Shown piece by piece: positions 17,528 through 26,006 of a DNA stretch of 64,000 nucleotides. Origin of the DNA: Candidatus Korobacter versatilis (GTDB lineage: Bacteria > Acidobacteriota > Terriglobia > Terriglobales > Acidobacteriaceae); the NCBI GenBank assembly GCA_016185395.1, contig JACPNR010000009.1:62001-126000 (forward strand), read 5' to 3'. A program made the translations under genes and the position numbers. Every line of letters begins with the position of its first letter. Within the stretch, counting starts at the first letter, position 1. The notes below the pieces were generated by a model. It saw only the letters and a list, made by a program, of their open reading frames with translations. It was not told where the DNA came from and searched no databases.

Positions 17528-17540
17528 TTACGGCGGAGTT

Positions 17541-18671
17541 CTACTCTCCGGCGCTGAGGGCGCGCTTCTTCTCCTCGAAGAGCGACTTCTGCGCGTCCGT
17601 TCCCGACAGGCTCTGCAACCGGTTCTCGAGTTTCCCCAACTCGCGCACGCTCAATTCGTAGTTGTTCACCGCGTTCTTCAAGTGGGTGCCGAGCTTGCCG
17701 AAGACGGCGTCGAATTCCTCCACTTCGAGTTTGAGCGACTGGATCTCCCGCAGGATGCTCTCCGCGCGCTGGCTCACGCGCATGCCGTTCATGCCCACGA
17801 TGATGGTCTGGAGATAGGCGTAGAGCGAGTTCGGCGAAACGGGAAACACGCGGCGCTGCACGCAGTAGTCGTAGAGGTCGTCGCCGTTCTCATCGCGGAT
17901 GATGGCCTCGTAATACACGTTCTCCGCCGGCACGTACATCAGCGCGAGCGGCAGCGTGCCTTCGGCCGGGCGGATGTATTTCCCGGCGATCTCGTCGATG
18001 CGCCTGCGCACGTCTTTGATGAACTCGCGGCGCATCGCCTTGCGCTCCGCGTCACTCGCAGCCGACGCCATGCGCCGGAAGTTCTCGAGCGAGAACTTGG
18101 AATCGATGACCACGCCGCCTTGCGGCAGATGCACCAGCGCGTCAGCGATGTCGCCGGACGAGAACCGGTACTGCACCTCGTATTGCTCGCGGGCGAAAAC
18201 TTGCGAGAGCAGGTTCTCGAGCTGCATCTCGCCCACGCCGCCGCGCAGCTTGGGCGCGCTGAAGATGCGCTCCAGGTCGCCCAGTCCCTTGGACACCTCG
18301 GCGATCTGGCGCGCCTGCTCGCTCATCTCGCCGACTTGCTTTTGCAGGCTGGCGAACGCCGTCTGCACGTTCGCCATGCGGTCGTTCACCGTCTTCGAGG
18401 TCTGCGACATCGCGCTGGCATTCGCGTCGAGCCGGTTCCCAACGTCGCTGCGGACGGCTTCGAGCGACGTCTGCACGTTGCTGGCGATGGCGCGGACCTG
18501 CTCGGCGATCAACTGGATGGACTTCGAGTTCGTCTCGCGCAGGATGTTCACGTCGTTGCGCAGCGCCTCGACCTCAGGCGCGGCGCCCGATGACTTACCG
18601 CGCAGCACGCTGACGACCGCGACGAGCACGGCCAGGGCAGCAACGACAGCGAGCACGATCTCGAGCGCCAT
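17541..18671 (-). CDS. rmuC: RmuC-family DNA recombination protein
   Basis: 376 residues. A single N-terminal membrane helix (IVLAVVAALAVLVAVVSVL) is followed by a coiled coil to about residue 135. Then comes the RmuC domain with a PD-(D/E)XK-like core (GDIADALVHLP...GGVVIDSKFSLENF). RmuC proteins limit inversions at short repeats in E. coli. It follows the large helicase-nuclease gene with no gap and is probably co-transcribed with it, which suits a shared DNA-repair role. Confidence 0.93.
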   Translation of the reverse strand: MALEIVLAVVAALAVLVAVVSVLRGKSSGAAPEVEALRNDVNILRETNSKSIQLIAEQVRAIASNVQTSLEAVRSDVGNRLDANASAMSQTSKTVNDRMANVQTAFASLQKQVGEMSEQARQIAEVSKGLGDLERIFSAPKLRGGVGEMQLENLLSQVFAREQYEVQYRFSSGDIADALVHLPQGGVVIDSKFSLENFRRMASAASDAERKAMRREFIKDVRRRIDEIAGKYIRPAEGTLPLALMYVPAENVYYEAIIRDENGDDLYDYCVQRRVFPVSPNSLYAYLQTIIVGMNGMRVSQRAESILREIQSLKLEVEEFDAVFGKLGTHLKNAVNNYELSVRELGKLENRLQSLSGTDAQKSLFEEKKRALSAGE

Positions 18672-21611
18672 CTAGTTCACCCCGCCGGCGGTTCCCCGCT
18701 TCTCGATGTTCACCAGACCCTCCTCAGAACTCTGTTCGATCGCCGGACACAGATCTTTATAGCCACACCACTTGCAATGGAAGCCGGGGTCGGCCTCGAA
18801 GTCACCGGCGCGGATGCGGCCGGCGACCTCGCGCACTTTTTCTTCGGTCCTGCGCAGCGCCGCTGGCGTGCGCTTGCTCGCCACGCCGGTGTTGGTCACC
18901 AGGTTATAAAGGACGAGGCGGTCAGGTTTCCACGCGGCGTCGATCTTGGGCGCGGCGAGCGCGTAGATGGAGAGCTGCAAGGATTCTTTCGCGTCCTTCT
19001 CGTCTTTGGCTTTGCCGGTCTTGTAGTCGACGATCTGGATGGCGCCGTCGGCGAGGCGGTCGATGCGGTCGATGCGTCCGGAGACGGTGATGCCTTCGAT
19101 CTCGACGCGGAAGGTCTGCTCGGTCGAGAGGACGGTGAATGTACCCGCGTCGGCGCGACGCGCGGCGAGGAAGTCGGCGAGCTGCTGCGCGCCCTCGCGC
19201 TCATAGAGCATGCGCTGCGTGGGGTCGTCGATCCTGGTAGTGGCCAGCTCGGCGCGGAACTGCGCGAGCATGGCGTCGTCGGACGGCGTGTTGCCGGCGA
19301 GGACCTGGTCGTAGTACTGCTTCAGCAGCGCGTGCATGATGCCGCCGTATTGCAGCGCGGCGGTCGGTTCTTCGGAGAGGCGCCAGTCGTACTTGATCTT
19401 GAACTTGAGCGGACAAGTCTCATAGCTCTCGATGGCCGACGCACTGAGCGCCATGGTGGCGAGTTCGGTGCGGGACGGCAGCATGAGCCAGGGCGCGACG
19501 GCGGAGACGCCCGGCAGCGCGGCAGCGGCAGCGGCGAGGTCGAGGGTGACGGCGCGGGGCGCGCGCTGCTCCCAGAGCGTGCTTGCGTCCTTCTGCTCCA
19601 ACATCTCACGCAGATACACGGTGGGGACGTTGCCGCTGCGCCAGTCTTTTTTTGCCATCAGCGTGAGCGAATCTTGCGCGCGCGTCATGGCGACGTAGAA
19701 GAGGCGGCGTTCCTCCTCGGCGTGCAAGTCCTTGGAGTCGCGGCCGGCGGCTGCGTCGCCGCGCAATTCGCGCGGGAACTCGAAGAGCACTTCCCGGTAA
19801 CTCATGGGGAATGAGCTTTGCGAGACGCGGACCACGTAGACGTGGCGGAACTCGCGTCCTTTGGCGGTGTGCGCGGTCATGAGGCGCACGGCATCGTCCT
19901 CATCCTCGGGCGGCAACGGGACGGTGCCGCCGAACTCGCGGAACATGTCGAGGTACTTGAGGAACGCCAACACGGTCCCGTCGCCGGCGATGGGCTTGCG
20001 CTCCCAGGCGGCGACGAATGCGACGAAGGTCTGCATGGCCTTCGATGCGCCGAAGGCGAAGCGTTTGCGGACCGCCTCGAGATAGGCGGCCGCCTTCGTC
20101 GCATGCGGCGGTGCGAGCTTATTCATCTCCGCGATGGCGGCGATGACCTTCTTTCCTGCCGGCGTCTCGCCCAGCACGGAGTAGAAAGCGGTGTCGCGCT
20201 TGCTGGCGGCGAGCTGCTCGCGCAGTTTCTGCGGCGCGAGTCCGAACTCGCGGAGCGCAGCGAAGCGCAGCAGCGGCGCGTTCTCGGATGGCGCGGTGAG
20301 GGCGCGCATGGCGGCGAGGACGTCGCGGACGTCGGAGACCTCGAGCGCGTCGAGCCCTTCGACCACGAACGGGATGGCGCGACGCCGGAGCTCGTCAACC
20401 AAATCCTCGCGATGGGAGGCCATGCGGTAGAGGACGCAGAAATCGGAGTAGGCAGCGCCGGCCCGCACGCTCTCCTCGATGTCGCTGGCGATGTGGAATG
20501 CTTCCTGTTCCCCGCCATCGTGGATGATGAGGCCGACGCGCGCGGGCGCGAGCGCTTCACCCTGGGCGCGCGCCTGCGCTTCGCGCGCCGACTGCAATCC
20601 CTCGCGCACGAGCGCGAGTTGCGGCGCGGCGGCGACCATCTGGTTCTTCTGGATGACGCGATAGGCGCTGCCGAGGATGGGCGAGAGCGAGCGGTAGTTC
20701 TCGGCGAGCGCGACGTGCTCGACCGTGGGGAAGGCGCGGCGGAAGCTCTCGAACGCGGCCGCGCTTGCGCCGCGGAAATGGTAGATGGCCTGGTCGGGAT
20801 CGCCGACGGCGAACACGTTCTGCTCGTCGCCGGCGAGCAGGCGCACCAGCTCGAGCAGCGCCTCGTTCGAATCCTGGAACTCGTCCACCAGGATGTAGCG
20901 GGCCTTGGCGCGCTCTTCCGCCAGCACCTCGGGACGCTCGCGCAGCAGCTCCACCGCGCCGGTGATCTGCATGCCGAAGGTGCCGAGGTTGTTGGCGGCG
21001 AGCATCGCCTCCACTTTGCCATAGACGGCGGCGATCTCCTGGCAGCGCGCGACGATCTCTTCGGGCGTGAGCGCGTCGTGGTCCTTGCTGGAGCTCACGC
21101 GCGGCAGCGGGGCGCGGCCGGCCTTCACGTCGTCCACATATTGCGAGTAGCGCGCGGCGGGGACCAGCTCATCGTGGCAACGGGAAAAGAAGTCGGTGAG
21201 GTTGTTGAGGAACTTTCCGGGATCGGCGGCGCGGCGAAAGATGTTCAGCGGCAGCTCGGGCAGGCGCTGCCGCAGGAAGACGCGCAGGTCGAAGTCGTCG
21301 AGCACCTGGAAATTGCGCTTGTGCTTGTCGAGCAGAGCAAACGCATAACTATGGAAATTGAGCGCCTGCAAGTCGCGGGCCTCGCCCTTGAGCTTCGCCT
21401 GCACGCGCCGGCGCAGCTCGTTCGCTGCCTCGATGGTGTAGGTGAGCGCGACGATCTCGCCGGGCTTCGCCAGCTTGCGCTGGACCAGGCGTGCTACGCG
21501 CTCGGTGAGCACGGTCGTCTTGCCCGTGCCGGCGCCGGCGACCACGAGCATGGGCCCGCGGGTGTGGTCGATGGCCGCTTTCTGCCGCGGATTGAAAACG
21601 CGCTCCGGCAC
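18672..21611 (-). CDS. UvrD/Rep-type helicase with C-terminal RecB-family nuclease
   Basis: 979 residues. Superfamily 1A motor: Walker A AGAGTGKTT near residue 27, Walker B VDEFQDSNE near 247, GDPDQAIYHFRGA, and the C-terminal motif TAHTAKGREF near 595. From about residue 720 is a RecB-type PD-(D/E)XK domain, with YETCPLKFK, GRIDRID, IVDYKTGKAK, and three closing cysteines (CKWCGYKDLC). The four cysteines fit the iron-sulfur staple seen in AddB-type nucleases. Probable role: end resection in double-strand break repair. No AddB or RecC partner is next to it, but rmuC follows directly. Confidence 0.92.
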   Translation of the reverse strand: MPERVFNPRQKAAIDHTRGPMLVVAGAGTGKTTVLTERVARLVQRKLAKPGEIVALTYTIEAANELRRRVQAKLKGEARDLQALNFHSYAFALLDKHKRNFQVLDDFDLRVFLRQRLPELPLNIFRRAADPGKFLNNLTDFFSRCHDELVPAARYSQYVDDVKAGRAPLPRVSSSKDHDALTPEEIVARCQEIAAVYGKVEAMLAANNLGTFGMQITGAVELLRERPEVLAEERAKARYILVDEFQDSNEALLELVRLLAGDEQNVFAVGDPDQAIYHFRGASAAAFESFRRAFPTVEHVALAENYRSLSPILGSAYRVIQKNQMVAAAPQLALVREGLQSAREAQARAQGEALAPARVGLIIHDGGEQEAFHIASDIEESVRAGAAYSDFCVLYRMASHREDLVDELRRRAIPFVVEGLDALEVSDVRDVLAAMRALTAPSENAPLLRFAALREFGLAPQKLREQLAASKRDTAFYSVLGETPAGKKVIAAIAEMNKLAPPHATKAAAYLEAVRKRFAFGASKAMQTFVAFVAAWERKPIAGDGTVLAFLKYLDMFREFGGTVPLPPEDEDDAVRLMTAHTAKGREFRHVYVVRVSQSSFPMSYREVLFEFPRELRGDAAAGRDSKDLHAEEERRLFYVAMTRAQDSLTLMAKKDWRSGNVPTVYLREMLEQKDASTLWEQRAPRAVTLDLAAAAAALPGVSAVAPWLMLPSRTELATMALSASAIESYETCPLKFKIKYDWRLSEEPTAALQYGGIMHALLKQYYDQVLAGNTPSDDAMLAQFRAELATTRIDDPTQRMLYEREGAQQLADFLAARRADAGTFTVLSTEQTFRVEIEGITVSGRIDRIDRLADGAIQIVDYKTGKAKDEKDAKESLQLSIYALAAPKIDAAWKPDRLVLYNLVTNTGVASKRTPAALRRTEEKVREVAGRIRAGDFEADPGFHCKWCGYKDLCPAIEQSSEEGLVNIEKRGTAGGVN

Positions 21612-21718
21612 GATGTACCCCAGAGCGAAGATTATGCGAAGCCGAGGGCAAGGGCAATGAGGAAATCAGCTTATTTTGTGGAAAATCGGGAAGTCAGCCG
21701 CCGCTGCGGGAGCGAGGA

Positions 21719-22420
21719 CTACGCTAGTTCGCTGGCGGCGATGGCCAAAGCCGCGATGGCCGCAGTCTCGGCGCGCAGGATGGTCGCCCCGAGGGACGCT
21801 GCCTGCCATCCATGCTGGAGGAAGAGCGCGAGTTCCTCTTCCCCCCATCCGCCTTCCGGACCGATGGCCAGCCGCACGGGACGAATGGATCTCGCCAGCG
21901 CCTGCTTGAGCGACGTCTGTTCTTCCGTCTCTGCGAGCACGATGCCGGCGGCGCCGTGGAGCGCAGCGTTGAGCTTCACCGGTTCGGCGACCTCCGGTGG
22001 CGCAATGCGCCGCGATTGCTGCGACGCCTCGTGCGCCAGCCTCCGCCAACGGTCGGAACGCTTGGCTGCCGATTGCGCCAGGTGCCTCTCCGTCCGCTGG
22101 GCGATGACCGGGACGATGCGCGCGACGCCCAACTCCGTGGCCTTCTCGATGGCCCACTCCATGCGGTCGAACTTGAAGACGGCAAGCAGCAACTCGACGG
22201 GCAACTGCTCCGCTGCGGGGAGTTCCTCGCCCAACTCGAACTCGACGCGCGCGTCGGAGACGGAGACGACTCTTCCCCGCCGCACGGTTTCGCCGGTTGA
22301 GATATCGAACTCCTGCCCGACCTTGGCGCGCAAGACGCGCGCCAGGTGCGCGGCGTTCTCGCCGGTGAGTGCGGCACGGTTGGCGTGAGTCTCGTCGGCG
22401 ATCCAGCGGCGGCGCGTCAT
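21719..22420 (-). CDS. rsmE: 16S rRNA m3U1498 methyltransferase, RsmE family
   Basis: 233 residues starting at ATG 22420 (MTRRRWIADE), which overlaps the preceding gene by 4 bases; the frame to 22654 runs through that gene and is not used. A PUA-like N-terminal domain precedes a SPOUT knot with the motifs EKATELGV, IGPEGGW and LGATILRAETA. It methylates N3 of a uridine in the small-subunit rRNA using S-adenosylmethionine. Confidence 0.93.
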   Translation of the reverse strand: MTRRRWIADETHANRAALTGENAAHLARVLRAKVGQEFDISTGETVRRGRVVSVSDARVEFELGEELPAAEQLPVELLLAVFKFDRMEWAIEKATELGVARIVPVIAQRTERHLAQSAAKRSDRWRRLAHEASQQSRRIAPPEVAEPVKLNAALHGAAGIVLAETEEQTSLKQALARSIRPVRLAIGPEGGWGEEELALFLQHGWQAASLGATILRAETAAIAALAIAASELA

Positions 22421-22812
22421 TTCACGTTCGGAAAGCGCAGCACCAGCCACCAGATGAGGATGGCGGCGAGCGCGTGGAATGCGCCGAAGATGCGGCTGAG
22501 GTAGGTGAGGCTGGCGCGGTCGGGATAGGCGGTATTCAAGAGCTGCTCGGCGCCATTGAGCACGCCGATGAGCGCGGCCACCCACATCCAGGCGGCGATG
22601 TGGCCGAAGAATCCGTAGACGAGGATGATGGGAGAGCCGACGACGATGGCCCATCCCCAGATGCGCTGCCGGTGCCGCTTGCGCTCGTCGCTCATCTTGT
22701 CGGCCATGACGGCGGCGAACTGCCCGGGCAGGCCGAGCCGCGCCAGGGCCGTGATGATGCTGATCACGAACAGGAACCAGACGTAGAAGCGACCGAGATC
22801 GAAGCTAGGCAA
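22417..22812 (-). CDS. Small membrane protein of unknown function
   Basis: 131 residues with about three to four hydrophobic helices (VWFLFVISIITALARL, WAIVVGSPIILVYGFFG, AAWMWVAALIGVL, LAAILIWWLVLRF). No family recognised. It overlaps dnaJ upstream by 8 bases and rsmE downstream by 4, so it is fixed in the hrcA-grpE-dnaJ-x-rsmE operon. Confidence 0.75.
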   Translation of the reverse strand: MPSFDLGRFYVWFLFVISIITALARLGLPGQFAAVMADKMSDERKRHRQRIWGWAIVVGSPIILVYGFFGHIAAWMWVAALIGVLNGAEQLLNTAYPDRASLTYLSRIFGAFHALAAILIWWLVLRFPNVK

Positions 22813-23935
22813 AGATGTCTTTCACGCGGCTGAACAACGAGCGCCGCTGCGGTTTATTGTCCACCTGCGTCAAGGAGTCGAGTTCTTCCAGCAGCTCGCG
22901 CTGGCGCTTCGAGAGCTTTGCTGGCGTCTGGACGCGGACTTCCACGAAGATGTCTCCGCGGCCATGGCCGCTCACCGCCGGCACGCCTTTGCCGCGCAGG
23001 CGGAAGCGCGTGCCGCTCTGCGTCCCGTCGGGAACCTTCAACGTGTGCTCGCCGTCGAGCGTCGGGACGGCGAGCTGGGCGCCGAGTGTGGCCTGCGTGA
23101 ACGAGATTGGCACGACGCAATACAGGTCTTTGCCGTCGCGCTCGAAGAACGCATGCTCTTTCACGTGCAGGATGATGTACAGGTCTCCGGGCGGACCGCC
23201 GTGGACGCCGCTCTCGCCCTGCTCGGAATAGCGGATGCGCGTGCCATCCTCGACGCCGGCGGGTACCTTCACTTCCAGCTCGCGCGTCCGCATGGCGCGG
23301 CCCTCGCCCTTGCACGTCTTGCATGGATCCTTGATGAGCTGGCCGGCGCCACGGCACTCCGGGCACGTGCGCGAGATGGAGAAGAAGCCCTGCTGATAGC
23401 GGACCTGTCCGCGGCCTTCGCACGCGCGGCAGGTCGCGGCAGACTTCCCGGGCTCGGCGCCCGAGCCCTCGCAGGTCTCGCAGGTCTCGCGCCGGCGGGT
23501 CTTGACCGTTTTCTTCGCCCCGGCCACGGCCTCATCGAACTCGAGGTCGAGGTCCTCGCGCAAGTCGCCGCCGCGTTGCGCGCGGTTGCGGCGGCCGCCG
23601 GCGGCGCCACCGAACATGTCGGCGAAGCCGAATATCTCGCCGAAGATGTCGCCGAAGCCTTCGAAGATGGTGGGATCGAATCCGGCGGGGCCGCCCGCGC
23701 CCGAGACGGCGGCGTGCCCGAAGCGGTCGTAGGCGGAGCGCTTGTCCACGTCGGCGAGCACGCTGTAGGCCTCGCTCGCTTCCTTGAACATCTCCTCGGC
23801 TTCCGGTTTATCCGGATTGCGGTCGGGATGGTACTGGAGCGCGAGCTTGCGGTAAGCGGTCTTGATCTCCACGTCGGTCGCCGTGCGGCTCACGCTCAAC
23901 ACTTCGTAGTAGTCGCGTTTTGTCCGGGTCGTCAG
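22805..23935 (-). CDS. dnaJ: Chaperone DnaJ
   Basis: 376 residues when read from CTG at 23935. A GTG further in at 23902 would remove the invariant KRDYYEVL of the J domain. In this frame a TAA lies upstream with no ATG, GTG or TTG between it and that motif. AAAGGA lies 8 bases before the CTG. The J domain has HPDRN. A Gly/Phe region and four CxxCxGxG zinc motifs (CETCEGSG, CRACEGRG, CPECRGAG, CKTCKGEG) follow, then the C-terminal substrate domains. It works with DnaK and GrpE in protein folding. grpE ends 18 bases upstream; dnaK is not in the window. Confidence 0.95.
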   Translation of the reverse strand: MTTRTKRDYYEVLSVSRTATDVEIKTAYRKLALQYHPDRNPDKPEAEEMFKEASEAYSVLADVDKRSAYDRFGHAAVSGAGGPAGFDPTIFEGFGDIFGEIFGFADMFGGAAGGRRNRAQRGGDLREDLDLEFDEAVAGAKKTVKTRRRETCETCEGSGAEPGKSAATCRACEGRGQVRYQQGFFSISRTCPECRGAGQLIKDPCKTCKGEGRAMRTRELEVKVPAGVEDGTRIRYSEQGESGVHGGPPGDLYIILHVKEHAFFERDGKDLYCVVPISFTQATLGAQLAVPTLDGEHTLKVPDGTQSGTRFRLRGKGVPAVSGHGRGDIFVEVRVQTPAKLSKRQRELLEELDSLTQVDNKPQRRSLFSRVKDIFA

Positions 23936-23953
23936 GGGAGGTTCCTTTGGGAA

Positions 23954-24550
23954 TTATTTCTTTGGGTTGCGAGCGACGCGCACCATCGCGGGCCGCAGTA
24001 AGCGGTCTTTCAACTTGTAGCCGCGTTGCAGTTCGTCGAGCACGTGATGGTCTTTGGCGCGGTCGGTGTCCACCATCTCGACGGCCTCGTGTACGTGGGG
24101 GTCGAAGGGATGTCCTTTCGCGTGGAGCGGCTGGACGCCGAGCTTGGCGAGCGAATCCTGAAGCTGCTTGTGGATCAGCTCCACCCCGGACTGGAACTCG
24201 CGAGCGTTGTCCTTGTGGGCCAGCGCGCGCTCCATGCTATCGAGGATGGGCAGCATCGCCTTGACCGCGTCGGTGAGGGCGTAGTCGCGGAAATCCTGCT
24301 GCTCTTTCGCGGTGCGCTTGCGCACGTTCTCGAACTCGGCCTGCTGACGCGCGAGGCGTTCGAGCAGCGCGTCGCGCTCGGCGCGCAGACGGGTGAGCTC
24401 GTCCGCTACCGGCCGCGACTGGTTCTCTGACGCGCCGGCCTGGCTCTCGACGAAGCCGTCGTCTTCCGCCGCGGGCAGCTCGTGCCCGGGGTTTTCCAGT
24501 TCCACGCTCTTGTCGTTTTTACCGTTCGGTCTCATTTGGTTTCGGGTCAT
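23954..24550 (-). CDS. grpE: Nucleotide exchange factor GrpE
   Basis: 198 residues: an acidic, disordered N-terminus (about 1-48), a long coiled coil (ELTRLRAERDALLERLARQQ), and the C-terminal beta domain with HPFDPHVHEAV and GYKLKDRLLRPAMVRV. It releases ADP from DnaK. The start overlaps hrcA by 4 bases. Confidence 0.96.
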   Translation of the reverse strand: MTRNQMRPNGKNDKSVELENPGHELPAAEDDGFVESQAGASENQSRPVADELTRLRAERDALLERLARQQAEFENVRKRTAKEQQDFRDYALTDAVKAMLPILDSMERALAHKDNAREFQSGVELIHKQLQDSLAKLGVQPLHAKGHPFDPHVHEAVEMVDTDRAKDHHVLDELQRGYKLKDRLLRPAMVRVARNPKK

Positions 24551-25596
24551 GGCTCCGGTTCGTTGAGGATCTTGTCGAAAAGTTGCGCGATGTACGACAC
24601 GGCGGTGATGGTGTGCTCGTAGTCCATGCGCGTGGGGCCGATGACCGCCAGCGAGCCCATCACTTCCTTGCCGACGCGCGCGGGCGCGCCGATGAGGACG
24701 AAGTTGCGCATCTCCGGCATGGCGTCCTCTAGTCCGATGACCACGCGCACCGCTTCCTGTTTCTCGTCCACGTAGGCGGAGAGCAGTTCGATGACACGCT
24801 GCTTCTCTTCCAGCGTGCGCAGCAGTTGGCGCAAGCGGTCGCGGTCTTCCTCATTGACGAGCAGGTTCGACACGCCTTCCAGGAAGACCGTGCGCGGCGA
24901 TTCCCGGCCGAGCGCGCCGCCCTGGTAGAGCTGTTTCACGCTCTGCATCAGGCGGTCGTATTCGCTGCGCTCTTTCTCGAGGCGCCCGGCGAGTTCGAGG
25001 CGGATCTTCTCCATGGTCCAGCCGCGGAAGTTGTCGTTGAGGTAGCGGCTGGCGGCGTCGAGGTCGTCCTGCGAGAGGTCGCGCTCGGTGCGGAAGACGC
25101 GGTCACGCACCACGCCGCCCTTCGTCACCACCACGCCGAGGATGCGCTTTTCCGCCAGCCGCGAGAAGTGGATGTGATCGAGCGCGTTGCTCGGTCCCGC
25201 GCCCGCGACGGCCACGCCGACGCAGCTCGACACCAGCGAGAGCACGCGCGACGTCCGCTCCATGAACTCCTGCGGATCGCTCACGCCGCTGAGGGTGGTC
25301 TCGATGAGTCCTTGATCGGCTTGCGAGAGGTGCGCCTTGCCGGAGATCTGCTCGACGTAATAGCGATACGCCTGCGAGGTGGGCACGCGTCCCGCGGAAG
25401 TGTGCGGCTGCTCGAGGAATCCCACGTCGGCGAGGTCGGACATCACGTTGCGGATGGTCGCGGCGCTCAGTCCTTCTTTATGCGCGCGCGAAAGCGTGCG
25501 CGAACCGACCGGCTCGCCCGTCGCGATATACGTCTCGACGATGGCCGTGAGGATCTCGCGCTCGCGTGGTCCGACCGTGGGTAGATTCGACGCCAT
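24547..25596 (-). CDS. hrcA: Heat-inducible transcription repressor HrcA
   Basis: 349 residues: winged helix at the N-terminus (REREILTAIVETYIATGEPVG, SAATIRNVMSDLADVGFLEQPHTSAGR), GAF-like middle, and C-terminal LIGPTRMDYEHTI. HrcA normally binds CIRCE (TTAGCACTC-N9-GAGTGCTAA). I see no CIRCE within 150 bases upstream; a different palindrome lies at 25640-25659. It is first in the chaperone operon. Confidence 0.96.
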   Translation of the reverse strand: MASNLPTVGPREREILTAIVETYIATGEPVGSRTLSRAHKEGLSAATIRNVMSDLADVGFLEQPHTSAGRVPTSQAYRYYVEQISGKAHLSQADQGLIETTLSGVSDPQEFMERTSRVLSLVSSCVGVAVAGAGPSNALDHIHFSRLAEKRILGVVVTKGGVVRDRVFRTERDLSQDDLDAASRYLNDNFRGWTMEKIRLELAGRLEKERSEYDRLMQSVKQLYQGGALGRESPRTVFLEGVSNLLVNEEDRDRLRQLLRTLEEKQRVIELLSAYVDEKQEAVRVVIGLEDAMPEMRNFVLIGAPARVGKEVMGSLAVIGPTRMDYEHTITAVSYIAQLFDKILNEPEP

Positions 25597-25630
25597 GCTA
25601 CTTCTGTACCGAACGACTGCCTTAAATACT

Positions 25631-25978
25631 TTAGATGCAGCGACTTAGACTTAAGTCGCAGACATTCCGGCAACTTCGATTGTAGGGGAGTAATGCGGAT
25701 GCGGTCAAACGCTTGGCAGTCCGGGCATCAGACTGCCAAGCGCGGTCCGCTTCGAGCTGGGTGGCCAAAGGCGCGCGGAGCTTTACGAGGATGCGGTTGG
25801 TGGGTCGTGGAGAAGGTGAGGGCGATTGGGCAAGCGGAGACGGCACGAAGGCCGCCAACAGCCACAGCGACAAACAAACGACCAGCCGGTTACGGCCCAA
25901 TGGCGATCTCCATGGTTCTGGGGGAGATGTTTCAGAGCCTGTGTACCGTTTACAGTGCCGCTTCATTCTAACGGACAT
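25631..25978 (-). pseudogene. Possible 5' remnant of an exported protein gene
   Basis: The frame encodes a signal-peptide-like segment (RLVVCLSLWLLAAFVPSPLAQ), a Ser/Pro linker, and then RILVKLRAPLATQLEAD, a start recalling propeptides of secreted subtilases. It stops after about 70 more residues with no domain. It lies between the RHS N-terminal fragment and hrcA, a place already showing rearrangement. It could also be non-coding. The only plausible start giving a clean signal peptide is a TTG at about 25913. Confidence 0.3.
25640..25659. promoter_or_regulatory. Palindrome upstream of hrcA, possible operator
   Basis: GCGACTTA-GACT-TAAGTCGC, an 8-bp inverted repeat 44 bases before hrcA. It is not CIRCE. 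It shares ACTTAGAC-TAAGT with the palindrome upstream of rpoZ (7999-8015) and GACTTAAGTC with the REP-like palindrome at 13069-13086, so it may equally be a dispersed repeat. Confidence 0.4.
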
Positions 25979-26006
25979 TCTTTGCGCTCATTCTCATTCT
26001 CGACCC

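Noticed and set aside
19818-22388. Plus-strand ORF of 856 codons
   Set aside because: Crosses the helicase, a gap and rsmE on the other strand; composition of an antisense frame.
25597-25760. CIRCE element before hrcA
   Set aside because: No TTAGCACTC or GAGTGCTAA, nor a near match, was found.
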